DNA from: Caulobacter ginsengisoli
GTDB lineage: Bacteria > Pseudomonadota > Alphaproteobacteria > Caulobacterales > Caulobacteraceae
NCBI RefSeq assembly: GCF_030814835.1
Contig: NZ_JAUSVS010000001.1
Location: forward strand, 377,001-441,000
Direction of reading: 5' to 3'
DNA length: 64,000 nucleotides
The stretch's first letter is position 1, and each line of letters starts with the position of its first letter. The position numbers and the translations under genes are program-made. The notes below the pieces were generated by a model. The model saw nothing but the letters and a program-made list of their open reading frames with translations. It was not told the origin of the DNA and did not search any database. Positions 43,675 to 54,130 of this stretch are shown here, in pieces.

Positions 43675-44289
43675 TTACGCGAGCCCCCCCGCCCGTTCCA
43701 CGAACGCCACCACCTCCTCCACTCCGACCAGCCGTGTCAGGTCGGTCATCACCACCGGCCGCTCCCCGCGCTGCACCTTCGCATCCGCCGCCATCACCCC
43801 AAGGTCCGCTCCGACATACGGCGCCAGGTCCGTCTTGTTGATCACCAGCAGGTCCGACCGGCTGATCGCCGGCCCGCCTTTGCGCGGTATCTTCTCCCCC
43901 TGGCAAACGCTGATCACGTAGAGCGACAGGTCCGCCAGATCCGGCGAGAACGTCGCCGCCAGGTTATCCCCCCCAGACTCGATGAAGATCACGTCCAGGT
44001 CCGGATGCCGCTCGCTCATCCGCCGTACCGCCGCCAGGTTCAGCGAGGCGTCCTCGCGGATGGCGGTGTGCGGGCAGCCGCCGGTTTCCACCCCCATGAT
44101 GCGGTCCTCGGGCAGAGCCTGGAGGCGGGCCAGAATCAGGGCGTCCTCCTGGGTGTAGATGTCGTTGGTGATCACCGCGACCGACCAGCGCTCGCGCATG
44201 GCCCTGCAGAGCTTTTCGGTCAGGGTGGTCTTGCCCGAACCGACCGGGCCGCCGATGCCGACGCGTAAGGGGCCGTTGGGGGAAGTCAT
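43675..44289 (-). CDS. ureG: urease accessory GTPase UreG
   Basis: A 204-residue SIMIBI GTPase. P-loop [18 protein letters not shown] near residues 10-27, metal-binding GCPHT motif ([14 protein letters not shown]), [13 protein letters not shown] for guanine specificity. UreG hydrolyses GTP to drive nickel delivery into urease. I start it at ATG 44289 (TSPNGPLRV), the usual N-terminus; the frame is open upstream but that sequence is not family-like. It is last of the minus strand urease operon. Confidence 0.96.
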   Translation of the reverse strand: MTSPNGPLRVGIGGPVGSGKTTLTEKLCRAMRERWSVAVITNDIYTQEDALILARLQALPEDRIMGVETGGCPHTAIREDASLNLAAVRRMSERHPDLDVIFIESGGDNLAATFSPDLADLSLYVISVCQGEKIPRKGGPAISRSDLLVINKTDLAPYVGADLGVMAADAKVQRGERPVVMTDLTRLVGVEEVVAFVERAGGLA

Positions 44290-44299
44290 GTTTGGCGCC

Positions 44300-44728
44300 T
44301 CAGCGAAGGAACAACGGAACGATAGCGACAATTGCCGTTCCCGCCCCCAGCAGCAGCGCCAGCGGGCCATAGACGGCGCGATCCAGACGGTTGAAAGTCT
44401 CGAACCCAGCGGGGCGCCGCCAAAACGGCATCCAGGCCAGGGCGCCCCTCGCCAGCAGGATCAGGGCCGCCGGGACAAGCAACAGCAGGTTCAGAGAACT
44501 GGGCTGGATGGCCTGGTCAACGACGACCAGGGCGATGCCGAGCGGCGCCAGCACGATCAGCGCCCCGGCGCGTCCGGGCAGGTTGATGGTGATTGGATGC
44601 ATGCCCAGCAGATCGCCGAAGAGGGCTTCTCGGCTCCTGAATGGGAAGTCGAGCCCCATGATCCACAGGAAGACTATTGCGGCGATGGCCGTGAGTAACC
44701 CTGCGATGAGCCAGGCCAGATAGATCAC
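44300..44728 (-). CDS. four-helix membrane protein within the urease operon
   Basis: A 142-residue membrane protein with about four helices ([77 protein letters not shown]). It looks like DUF3995-type proteins seen in urease and nickel contexts, though I cannot confirm the family. Its start overlaps the ureF stop by four bases and it ends 10 bases before ureG, so it is cotranscribed and probably linked to urease. A nickel or urea transport role is only a guess; it is too small to be UreJ/HupE. Confidence 0.6.
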   Translation of the reverse strand: MIYLAWLIAGLLTAIAAIVFLWIMGLDFPFRSREALFGDLLGMHPITINLPGRAGALIVLAPLGIALVVVDQAIQPSSLNLLLLVPAALILLARGALAWMPFWRRPAGFETFNRLDRAVYGPLALLLGAGTAIVAIVPLFLR

Positions 44729-45351
44729 GACAGGAACAGTCTCGGCTGCAGGGTTTCGTGGCGCATGGCGGCGATGTCGGAGGCGAGCGCGCAGGCGCCC
44801 AGGTCGTCGAGGGTCGAGGCGGCGGCGCGGGCGGCGGCGACCAGGATGGTGGGTTCCAACACGGCGATGGCGGCCACGCCCTCCGACTGGCCGATAGGGA
44901 CGGCGCGGACGGCGACGCTGACCAGGTTGGCGGCGAAGGCGTGCAGCCAGGCGGTCAGGGTGTCTTGCAGGGGCACGCCGTGCAGGCCCGCCGTGATCCC
45001 GACGGCGACCGGGTAGGGGGCGGTACGCGGCAGGTCGGGGTGGGGCCAGGAGCGGCCGACCGCGATCAGGAAGGCCTCGCCCTGGTCGAGGGTTTCGAGC
45101 TGGCGTTCGAGGGAGGGGCTGAGGGCGGTCGCGAGGTCGCTGACGTCTTCGCCGCGATGGGCGGCGGCCAGGAGGACGGCGTCAGTCCGGCCGGAACCGT
45201 GATCGATCAGGCCGATTAGCCACTCCACCAGGGTCTCGCGGTCGGTGACCCGGCCGGTGCGAATGGCGGTTTCCAGGCCGTGGCTGTAGCCGAAAGCGCC
45301 CACTGGAAAGGCCGGGGAGAGCCAGGTCAGGAGCCGGAGGAGGCTGTTCAA
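44725..45351 (-). CDS. ureF: urease accessory protein UreF
   Basis: A 208-residue all-helical protein: LLTWLSPAFPVGAFGYSHGLETAI is the UreF N-terminal signature, LAANLVSVAVRAVPIGQSEG the central block. UreF joins UreD and UreG to gate nickel insertion. I place the start at the TTG at 45351, preceded by GAGGAGAGGAG; an ATG further upstream (45426) would include part of the palindromic repeat element and adds nothing family-like. The ribosome site is thus supplied by the repeat itself. Confidence 0.9.
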   Translation of the reverse strand: MNSLLRLLTWLSPAFPVGAFGYSHGLETAIRTGRVTDRETLVEWLIGLIDHGSGRTDAVLLAAAHRGEDVSDLATALSPSLERQLETLDQGEAFLIAVGRSWPHPDLPRTAPYPVAVGITAGLHGVPLQDTLTAWLHAFAANLVSVAVRAVPIGQSEGVAAIAVLEPTILVAAARAAASTLDDLGACALASDIAAMRHETLQPRLFLS

Positions 45352-45560
45352 AACTCCTCTCCTCGGTAGAGGAGAGGTCGAGAGACACGCGCTGAAGGCG
45401 CTGTCTCCGGGTGAGGAGATTCCCACGGTGGCGGCCGCAGGCGGCTCAGCTTGGCGAGAGCGTGGGAGGTTCGATTACCGGCAGGCTTGGGAATCTCCTC
45501 ACCCGCTCCTCGCGCTGGCGCGCTCAGAGTCGACATCTCCTCTAACGAGGAGAGGAGGCG
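45352..45560. repeat. palindromic interspersed element between ureE and ureF
   Basis: About 200 non-coding bases framed by CTCCTCTCCTCG (near 45354) and CGAGGAGAGGAG (near 45548), with an internal perfect pair GGGTGAGGAGATTCCC / GGGAATCTCCTCACCC (about 45411-45426 and 45490-45505). The symmetry suggests a mobile or REP-type repeat inserted in an otherwise close-packed operon. Confidence 0.75.
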
Positions 45561-45564
45561 CGTT

Positions 45565-46016
45565 TCAGTGGTCATGGTCATGATCATGATGCACATCCCC
45601 GTACGCCCCGCCCTCCGGATCGAATGGCGCGGTCACCGCCGTCACCTTCGCCCCCAGATGCTCCAGCATGTGCCCGATCACCCGGTCGTAGCGCAGCAGG
45701 ATCCGCTCCGCCTCGACCTGGGCGGTCAGGTGACGGTTGCCGATGTGCCAGGCCAGGCGCAGCAGGTGGACGCCGTCATCCCCCCGCACCTCCATCAGCG
45801 GTTCGGGCAGGGCCTCGACCACCACCACCCGGCCGTCGTCGAGCTTCAGCCCATCGCCGCCGTGCAGCAGCCGGGCCGCCGGCAGGTCGAGCAGGAAGCT
45901 CAGGCCATGGGCCCCGGTCAGCGTCATCCGCCGCCGGTGCCGGCCGTCATAGTCCAGCGCCACATGATCGGCGTGCGGTCCGGTCCAGCCGGGGAGGATT
46001 TCGACGACTTTCAGCA

Positions 46017-46017
<1 letters not shown>
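45565..46017 (-). CDS. ureE: urease accessory metallochaperone UreE
   Basis: A 150-residue protein with [17 protein letters not shown], the metal-site region [10 protein letters not shown] and [20 protein letters not shown], ending in a short His-rich tail (HHDHDHDH) that binds nickel. It hands nickel to UreG/UreD-F. The start overlaps the ureC stop. Confidence 0.95.
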
Positions 46018-47723
<1,706 letters not shown>

Positions 47724-47724
47724 G

Positions 47725-48030
47725 TCAGAGGTCTCCTATCACCGCCTGGCGGAACCCAAACACCCGCCGCGCGCCCCGCAGCGGGACCAGCGTCACCTCC
47801 CGCGCCTGCCCCGGTTCGAACCGCACCGCGGTCCCCGCGGCGATGTCCAGCCGCCTGCCCCTGGCCTGGTCACGGTCGAAGCTGAGCGCCGGGTTGGTCT
47901 CGAAGAAATGGTAGTGGCTGCCCACCTGGATCGGCCGGTCGCCGGTGTTGGCCACCTTCAAGGTGACGGTCGGCTGGCCGGCGTTGAGCTCGATCTCGCC
48001 GTCCATCGGGATGATTTCGCCGGGAATCAT
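47725..48030 (-). CDS. ureB: urease beta subunit UreB
   Basis: A 101-residue subunit, [52 protein letters not shown], the complete family pattern. ATG 48030 is the natural start although the frame is open further. It forms the alpha-beta-gamma trimer core with UreA and UreC. Five bases after ureA. Confidence 0.97.
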   Translation of the reverse strand: MIPGEIIPMDGEIELNAGQPTVTLKVANTGDRPIQVGSHYHFFETNPALSFDRDQARGRRLDIAAGTAVRFEPGQAREVTLVPLRGARRVFGFRQAVIGDL

Positions 48031-48035
48031 GGGCC

Positions 48036-48338
48036 TCACCGGATCGGATGATGAACGGTGACCAGCTTGGTCCCGTCGGGAAAGGTGGCCTCGACCTGGA
48101 CGTCGTGGATCATCTCGGCAATGCCCTCCATGACCTGGGCCCGGGTGACGACATGGGCGCCCGCCTCCATTAGGTCGGCCACCGAGCGGCCGTCGCGGGC
48201 CCCCTCGACCACGAAGTCGGTGATCAGGGCGATGGCCTCGGGGTGGTTCAACCTGACCCCGCGCTCCAGCCGCTTGCGGGCCACCACGGCGGCCATGGCG
48301 ATCAGCAGCTTGTCCTTTTCCCGGGGCGTCAGGTTCAT
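48036..48338 (-). CDS. ureA: urease gamma subunit UreA
   Basis: A 100-residue subunit, [63 protein letters not shown]. Complete and typical. Separate ureA and ureB genes are the common bacterial arrangement. Confidence 0.97.
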   Translation of the reverse strand: MNLTPREKDKLLIAMAAVVARKRLERGVRLNHPEAIALITDFVVEGARDGRSVADLMEAGAHVVTRAQVMEGIAEMIHDVQVEATFPDGTKLVTVHHPIR

Positions 48339-49163
48339 TCAGCTGGTCCAGATACGGGGCAAGGGACCGCCGAGCGCTTGCAGGGCGGGGATCAGGGCCT
48401 GGCGCAGGGCGAAGCCGTCGGGGGCCAGGACGCGGGCATAGAGCCTGCCCCCCCAAGCCGAAGCGGCGCCGAGCGCGGCGCGCAGGGGTTCGAGGTAGCG
48501 TTCGGCGTCCGGCGCTATCAGCAGCAGCGAGGCGAACGCTCCCGCGCCTGCCAGCAGCGAGGGGCGGGCGGCGATCTCGCTGACCGCGCCGTCCAGGACC
48601 AGGTCGTCGGCGAACAGCAGCCGGCCGCCCCGCCGAATCCGCCAGCGGTCCTTCAACGAGGCCTGCCGCACCGTCTCGCCCATGGCGGCCCGGCCCAGGA
48701 CCACCGCCTCCAGCACCAGCAGCCGGCCATCCGGGGCGACATCGGCCTCGAGGCGGCGGTGCAGTCGCGCCTCGTCGAACAGGATGGTCTCCTGCGGAAT
48801 CCAGTCGAGTCGGGCGGATGGGCCGACGCTCAGCCTGCTGGTGACGTTGGCGACGCCGCCGGACGAGCGGTAGACCTTGTCACAGGCCTGGGTGGTCACC
48901 ACGCCCGCGGCGCCGGCCTCGACCTCGACCGTCCAGTCCAGCATGTCCCCGCCGGTCAGCCCGCCGGCGGTATTTATCAGGATAGCCTCGGCGTGGTCGG
49001 CCCGCAGCCTTGGCAGGCGGATCTGGGCGCAGCCCTGCTGGTAGAGCCGTCCCGGACCCACCCCGGCCGCGCCCCGCACCAGGCTCAGCCGGCCGGCCCC
49101 GACCGCCCGCTGCGGGCGCTGGGCGGCGGGCGCTTCTGTCACGATCTGATCGAAGGGAGCCAT
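48339..49163 (-). CDS. ureD: urease accessory protein UreD
   Basis: A 274-residue protein: [13 protein letters not shown] and [13 protein letters not shown] are the UreD family hallmarks, followed by [11 protein letters not shown]. UreD (UreH) binds apo-urease and forms the conduit for nickel with UreF and UreG. First gene of the operon; the 94 bases upstream to the serine hydrolase gene on the same strand leave room for a promoter or read-through. No nickel transporter gene is seen in this window. Confidence 0.95.
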   Translation of the reverse strand: MAPFDQIVTEAPAAQRPQRAVGAGRLSLVRGAAGVGPGRLYQQGCAQIRLPRLRADHAEAILINTAGGLTGGDMLDWTVEVEAGAAGVVTTQACDKVYRSSGGVANVTSRLSVGPSARLDWIPQETILFDEARLHRRLEADVAPDGRLLVLEAVVLGRAAMGETVRQASLKDRWRIRRGGRLLFADDLVLDGAVSEIAARPSLLAGAGAFASLLLIAPDAERYLEPLRAALGAASAWGGRLYARVLAPDGFALRQALIPALQALGGPLPRIWTS

Positions 49164-49257
49164 CGCCGCGAGACTTGGCCGCGCCGGGGCGGAAGTCCAG
49201 GGCGCTTGGGCCGCCGGCGGGCGGATGCCGCTTTCGCGGTCATCCGCCCCAGGGACC

Positions 49258-50844
49258 TCACCCGGCCGGCGTGACCGGGGTGAAGTCGAGGTCCTGGTAG
49301 TCGTAGCTGAAGTCGGCCAGCGGCGAGACCGCCTTGAGCCGGATCCGGTCCACCTTCCCCTCGGGCGAGAGGCTGAAGGTCAGGTAGGCCGGCTCGATCT
49401 GCTTGTCGCGCCAGACGGCCTTGAAGGTGTTGAACTGGTAGTATTCCAGTTCGCCCACCATGCCGGGCGACTGCTTGAAGTCGATCAGCAGCCTGCCGCC
49501 CTCGACCCGCAGGCTGATCGGGCCATACCAGGGGTCGACATAGTCGCCGGCATAGGTCTCCAGGGCCAGGGGCGGCTTGGCGCCTGACAGGGTCGGGACC
49601 GTATTGGCCTTCAGGGCCTCCAGGGCGGCGTTGATCTGGATCTTCTTGTAGGCGCCCAGCCGGCTGGGCCAGTCGGCCTTGGGATAGCCCAGATAGTAGT
49701 CGAGCAGCTCGTACATCAGCCCGATGGTCGGCACCCCATCCTCGGCGTTCATCAGGATCGAGAAGCCGACATTCTTCTCGGGAATCAGCACCACCACCGC
49801 GCCGAAACCGATGTCGGCCCCGGCGTGCCAGATGATCTTGTGACCGCGCCAGTCGCGCACCTCCCAGCCCAGGGCGTAGCTGAGGAATTGCGGCCCGCTC
49901 TCGGCCAGCGAGGCCGGCCGCGGGTTGATGGGCTGCAGGGTCTGGGGCGTCCACATCTCCCGCGAGGCGTCCTCGCTGAACAGCCGGCCATCGCCCTCGG
50001 GCAGCTTGCCGTGCGCCAGCTGGATCATCAGCCAGCGGCCCATGTCGGCGGCGCTGATCGCCAGACCGCCGGCCGGGGCGGCGTTGGAGCCCAGGCCGTT
50101 GCGCTCGTCCAGCGCCACCTGCGTGCCCAGGCCCCGGATCGGCCCGTCCAGCCGGCCGTGCGGCCAGGCGCGGTTAGGATTGCGGAAGCGGTCGGCGTCG
50201 TCGCTGGTCGAGTCGAGCATGCCGGCGGGCTTGAGCACGTGCTCGCGGACATAGGTCTCCCAGGTCTGGCCAGTCACCGCCTCGATCAGCTGGCCGGCGA
50301 CCATGTAAAGGACGTTGTCGTAGGCATAGCCGCTGCGGAAGCTGGTGGCCGGCTTGATATAGCGCAGCCGCCGCACGCTCTCGGCGCGGGAGAGGTTGCT
50401 CGACGGCACGAACAGCAGGTCGCCGGCCCCCAGGCCCAGCCCGCTGCGGTGGACCAGCAGGTCGCGGATGGTCATCTCCCGCGTCACCCAGGGGTCGTAC
50501 ATCTGGAAGCCCGGCAGGCGGTCGATCACCTTGTCGTCCCAGGCGATCTTCCCCTCGTCGACCAGGGTGGCCAGGGCCGCGACGGTGAAGGCCTTGCCGG
50601 TCGAGGCGGTGGGAAAGATGGTGTCCTTGTCGATCCGCTCGGGAAAGCCCAGGCGGCGCACGCCATAGCCCTTGGCGTGGGTGATCCTGCCGTTCTCGAC
50701 GATGACCACCGCCAGGCCCGGGGTGCCGAACGTGCTCAGCAGGCCGTCGACGCGGGCGTCCAGGCCCGGCGGCGGGGCGGCGAGGGCCGGGCCGGCCAGG
50801 GCCAGGACGGCCAGGGTCAGCATCAGGGCAAGGGGGCGCGACAT
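49258..50844 (-). CDS. exported serine hydrolase, class C beta-lactamase/PBP family
   Basis: A 528-residue exported enzyme: signal peptide LALMLTLAVLALAGPALA, then the penicillin-recognising fold with nucleophile STGK (Ser81-Lys84), YDN (Tyr175-Asn177) and WHAGADIG as the third motif. The C-terminal 130 residues form an extra beta domain (LETYAGDYVDPWYGPISLRVEGG, DUF3471-like). Members of this family include D-aminopeptidases, esterases and carboxypeptidases. It is the last gene of a run from the TonB receptor to here, in a locus for D-amino acid peptides, so cleavage of D-residue peptides is a fair inference. Confidence 0.85.
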   Translation of the reverse strand: MSRPLALMLTLAVLALAGPALAAPPPGLDARVDGLLSTFGTPGLAVVIVENGRITHAKGYGVRRLGFPERIDKDTIFPTASTGKAFTVAALATLVDEGKIAWDDKVIDRLPGFQMYDPWVTREMTIRDLLVHRSGLGLGAGDLLFVPSSNLSRAESVRRLRYIKPATSFRSGYAYDNVLYMVAGQLIEAVTGQTWETYVREHVLKPAGMLDSTSDDADRFRNPNRAWPHGRLDGPIRGLGTQVALDERNGLGSNAAPAGGLAISAADMGRWLMIQLAHGKLPEGDGRLFSEDASREMWTPQTLQPINPRPASLAESGPQFLSYALGWEVRDWRGHKIIWHAGADIGFGAVVVLIPEKNVGFSILMNAEDGVPTIGLMYELLDYYLGYPKADWPSRLGAYKKIQINAALEALKANTVPTLSGAKPPLALETYAGDYVDPWYGPISLRVEGGRLLIDFKQSPGMVGELEYYQFNTFKAVWRDKQIEPAYLTFSLSPEGKVDRIRLKAVSPLADFSYDYQDLDFTPVTPAG

Positions 50845-50861
50845 GGCGGTCTCCAGTAGGA

Positions 50862-51983
50862 TCAGGCGGCGGGAGCGGCCCGCGGGCGGACGCGGCGCCA
50901 GAGCCGCCAGACCCCGAGGGTCATCAGCGGCGCGACATAGATGGCGAGAATGACGTAGGCGAGCGCCCGGTAGCCGCGGGCGATCAGGGTGACCAGGCCG
51001 AAGCGGTCGGCCAGGAAGATCGAGCCGACCAGCAGCAAGCCGGCGATGATCAGGCGGGTGCGGTTGGAGAGGCCCTCATGGCCCCTCGCCCGCGCGGCGG
51101 CGGCGGCCCGCTCGTTGATGGCGTGGACCGCGCCGGTGCCGCTTTCCAGCAGGGCGCAGAAGATCATCAACTGGAAGACCACGTGAAACAGCGGCTGGTT
51201 CAGCTTCAACAGCATCACGTCCGAGGGCAGGGTGGCCTGGCCGATGCCCGGATAGAAGGCGGCCATGCAGATAAAGAAGATCAGGGCCGGCAGCATGGCC
51301 AGCGGCCCGGCGATCAGTCCGGCCACCACCGCGTCGCGGCTGCTCAGCATGTGGCGCACCACCGGCAGGATGACCACCGCGCCAATGATGTTGTAGCCGG
51401 CATAGGTCAGCCCCCCGACCGCCCAGCCGGTCATCGGGACCGGGGCGGCGAAGCTGGCCGCCACCTGGCCGCCGAACTTCGACAGGGCCAGGACGGCGAA
51501 CAGGGCATAAACGCCGTAAAGGAAGAAGGTCACCCACTTGAACAGCCGCTCGACCGAGGCGTTACCGAACGCCGCGAAGCTGGCGATGCCCGCCATCAGC
51601 AGCAGGGTCCCGGCCAGCCTGGGCCAGCCCAGCACCGCCTCGCCGATCGCCCCGGCCGCCGCCCCGAACACCGCCAGGATCACCACGATGAAGAGCAGAT
51701 AGGCCAGCTCGAAGACGATCCAGAATGGCCCCAGCAGGGCCTTGAAGAAGGTGCGATAGTCCTGGGCCCCGGCCATGCGGGCGAACAGAAAGGTGGTCAC
51801 GCAGACCGCGCTCCAGATCGCCATGGCCAGCAGCATGCCCATCACCCCGCCCCAGGGGCCGGCCGGCAGAAAGAACTCGGCCAGCTCGCGGCCTGTGGCG
51901 TAGCCGCCGCCGATGACCACCGCCTTGAAGGCGAAGCCCGGCAGCAGGAAGCGCTGGAACCAGCTGGGCCGGGCCGGGCTCAT
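50862..51983 (-). CDS. YkvI-like multi-helix membrane protein (LeuT/APC-type transporter)
   Basis: A 373-residue protein with about ten membrane helices. It starts AFKAVVIGGGYATGRELAEFFLPAGPWGG, the N-terminal YkvI family pattern with the interrupted first helix (GGGYATGRE) of the APC fold. YkvI proteins are uncharacterised but related to amino-acid/Na+ symporters. Overlaps the class A beta-lactamase-like gene by four bases (51980-51983), so it belongs to the same operon; it may import the amino acid released by the neighbouring enzymes. Confidence 0.75.
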   Translation of the reverse strand: MSPARPSWFQRFLLPGFAFKAVVIGGGYATGRELAEFFLPAGPWGGVMGMLLAMAIWSAVCVTTFLFARMAGAQDYRTFFKALLGPFWIVFELAYLLFIVVILAVFGAAAGAIGEAVLGWPRLAGTLLLMAGIASFAAFGNASVERLFKWVTFFLYGVYALFAVLALSKFGGQVAASFAAPVPMTGWAVGGLTYAGYNIIGAVVILPVVRHMLSSRDAVVAGLIAGPLAMLPALIFFICMAAFYPGIGQATLPSDVMLLKLNQPLFHVVFQLMIFCALLESGTGAVHAINERAAAAARARGHEGLSNRTRLIIAGLLLVGSIFLADRFGLVTLIARGYRALAYVILAIYVAPLMTLGVWRLWRRVRPRAAPAA

Positions 51984-53014
51984 GGCGCCGCTTGCAGCAG
52001 GTAGAAGTCCCGCACCGAGCGGGCGATGTCGGCGATCACCCGCTCGCGGGCCGCAAAGGGCAGGTCCGATTTCTTGATGAACACCGCCACCACGATCTGG
52101 CCGCGGCCGTCGGGCAGGGTGATGACCCCGACATCGTTGACGCTGCCGCCCAGGGTGCCGGTCTTGTCGGCGACGGTGGTATCGGCCGGCATGCGAGCGC
52201 GCAGGCGGTTATCGCCGGTGCGGCAGCGGCCCATCATCTCGATCAGCAGCCGGGTGCTGGCGGGACTCAGCGCCTCGCCGCGGAAGAGGCGGGTCAGCAG
52301 CTGGCCCATGGCCGCCGGGGTGGCGGTGTCGCGGGGATCGTCGTCGAAGGCCGGGTTGATATGCGGCCCCTTGTCGTCGAGATGCGGGTCGCGCTGGCGC
52401 GCGAGGGCCAGGGCCTCGGGGAAGGGGCCCGGTCCGATTCCGAAGAATCCCCGCAACAGGTCGCCGGTGTCGCGATCGACCCGCAGGCCCTCGACACCCT
52501 GGCCGCGCACCCAGGCGGTGACCGCCGCGGGCCCGCCGGCGGCGGCGACCAGCACGTCGGTGGCGCTGTTGTCGCTCTGGGTCAGCATCAGCTCCAGCAG
52601 GTTGGCGACCGACAGGCTGACCCCGGGATGGATGAAACGGTCGGCCAGGACCTCGGACTCGATCATCTGGGCCGGCGCCACGGGCAGCATCTGCTCCAGG
52701 CTCAATTCGCCGCGGTCCACCCGGGCCAGCACGGCCCCGGCCACCGCGACCTTGAAGGTGCTGGCCATGGGAAAGCGCTCGTCGCCGCGCACCAACAGGC
52801 GCGGGCCTTTGCCGTCCAGCCGCCAGGCGGCGACGCCGACGACGCCGTCGATCGTGCCGGCCTGGCGGGCGATCTCGCGTTCGAGCTGGAGGGTCGGGGC
52901 GGCGGCGGGGACCGGCGCGGGCCGGGGCGCGGGCCAGGCCGGGCCGGCCAGCAGCAGGACGCCGGCCGTCGTGGCGGCGATCAGGAAGCGAGGAGCGATC
53001 AGGAAGCGAGACAT
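51980..53014 (-). CDS. exported class A beta-lactamase-like serine hydrolase
   Basis: A 344-residue exported protein with the class A motifs STFK (Ser85-Lys88), SDN (Ser147-Asn149) and KTG (284-286). The distance from SDN to KTG is larger than in true class A enzymes by about 35 residues because of an insertion after RVDRDTGDL, and the omega-loop Glu (Glu166 in standard numbering) is not evident there. This makes fast beta-lactam hydrolysis doubtful and a peptidase role more likely. Overlaps both neighbours in a coupled operon with a DgcN-like gene. Confidence 0.8.
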   Translation of the reverse strand: MSRFLIAPRFLIAATTAGVLLLAGPAWPAPRPAPVPAAAPTLQLEREIARQAGTIDGVVGVAAWRLDGKGPRLLVRGDERFPMASTFKVAVAGAVLARVDRGELSLEQMLPVAPAQMIESEVLADRFIHPGVSLSVANLLELMLTQSDNSATDVLVAAAGGPAAVTAWVRGQGVEGLRVDRDTGDLLRGFFGIGPGPFPEALALARQRDPHLDDKGPHINPAFDDDPRDTATPAAMGQLLTRLFRGEALSPASTRLLIEMMGRCRTGDNRLRARMPADTTVADKTGTLGGSVNDVGVITLPDGRGQIVVAVFIKKSDLPFAARERVIADIARSVRDFYLLQAAP

Positions 53015-54045
53015 GCGTCCACCAGCCTCTCGAATTGGGGGCCGCCGCGCATCGGGTCGGCGACCGCCAGGCCCAGTCGCTGCGACTCGCTGTCCAGCAG
53101 GGCCAGAGCCGCTGCCTCGTCCAGGGCCGAGGTGTTGAGGCTGACACCGCCGCAGCGGATGGCCGGGTTGGTCAGCCGTCCCATCTGCAGGTTGACGGCG
53201 ATGATCTCGGGCAGGCTGGCCACGGGATAGTCTGGATAGCCCAGCATGGTGAGGCGTCCTGGTTCATGGCAGGCCACGATCACGTCCGGCTGGCTGCCAT
53301 GCAAGAGGCCCAGCGAAACGGCCGCATAGGCGGGGTGCAGCAGGGCGCCCTGGCCCTCGATGACATCCCAGTGGTCGGGCGCGGCGTCGGGACTGAGCAG
53401 CTCGGCCGCCCCGGCCTCGAAATCGGCCACCACCGCGTCCATCGGCATGCCGCCGCCGCCGATCATGATGCCGGTCTGGCCGGTGGCCCGGAAGTCGGCC
53501 TTCAGCCCCCGTTCCCGCAGCGCCCGGGCCAGGGCCAGGGCGGTGTATTTCTTGCCCAGGGCGCAGTCGGTGCCGACGGTCAGCAGCCGCTTGCCGGGCC
53601 GCTTGCGCCCGGTGGCCAGGGCGATGCCGGCGGGCGGCTGGCGCACATCGATCAGCCGGCGGCCGTGCTTCTGGGCCGCCGCCTTCAGGGCCGGACTGTC
53701 GCCCAGCCGGGCATGCATGCCGCTGATCAGGTCCAGCCCGGCGGCCAGGGCCGCGGTCAGGTGCGGAATCCAGCTGTCATGAATGACCCCGCCGGCGTTG
53801 GCGACGCCGATGACCATGGCCCGTGCGCCCCTGGCGGCCGCCTCGGCGGGGGTCAGCCAGTCCAGGCCCAGGCTGACCGTGGCCTCCGGACAGGCATACT
53901 CGCCGACGCAGCGGTCGGCGGCCCAGTCGCGCAGGCCGAAGGCGGTCTTGGCGTAGCCCTTCTCGGTCACGTCGCCCAGGAAGAGCAGGTAGGGCTGGGG
54001 CAGATCCAGGGCGGCGGCCGGCGCAAGGGCTTGGTGAAAGGTCAT
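52999..54045 (-). CDS. dgcN: DUF1611 protein, DgcN-like D-glutamate N-acetyltransferase
   Basis: A 348-residue DUF1611 protein: LLFLGDVTEKGYAKTA, the P-loop-like TVGTDCALGKKYTALAL (about residues 157-172), RATGQTGIMIGGGGMPMDAVV and DVIEGQGALLHPAYAAVS. DgcN acetylates D-glutamate using acetyl-CoA, the first step of a D-Glu pathway completed by the enolase-superfamily racemase DgcA; a DgcA-like gene is at 57804 in the same locus. I start at ATG 54045; a TTG at 54060 is the alternative. Overlaps the serine hydrolase gene by 16 bases. The DUF1611 family call is firm, the D-Glu substrate is inference from pairing. Confidence 0.85.
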   Translation of the reverse strand: MTFHQALAPAAALDLPQPYLLFLGDVTEKGYAKTAFGLRDWAADRCVGEYACPEATVSLGLDWLTPAEAAARGARAMVIGVANAGGVIHDSWIPHLTAALAAGLDLISGMHARLGDSPALKAAAQKHGRRLIDVRQPPAGIALATGRKRPGKRLLTVGTDCALGKKYTALALARALRERGLKADFRATGQTGIMIGGGGMPMDAVVADFEAGAAELLSPDAAPDHWDVIEGQGALLHPAYAAVSLGLLHGSQPDVIVACHEPGRLTMLGYPDYPVASLPEIIAVNLQMGRLTNPAIRCGGVSLNTSALDEAAALALLDSESQRLGLAVADPMRGGPQFERLVDACLAS

Positions 54046-54130
54046 GACAGACAGACGCAACGCATGAAGCTATCCGGAAAAAGGGGCCGCCCGCCGTCGG
54101 GAGACGGGGGCGGCGTGTTGAGGCGAAGCC

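Noticed and set aside
45352..45426. UreF start at ATG 45426
   Set aside because: The added residues are encoded by the palindromic element; the TTG at 45351 with GAGGAGAGGAG fits the family N-terminus.
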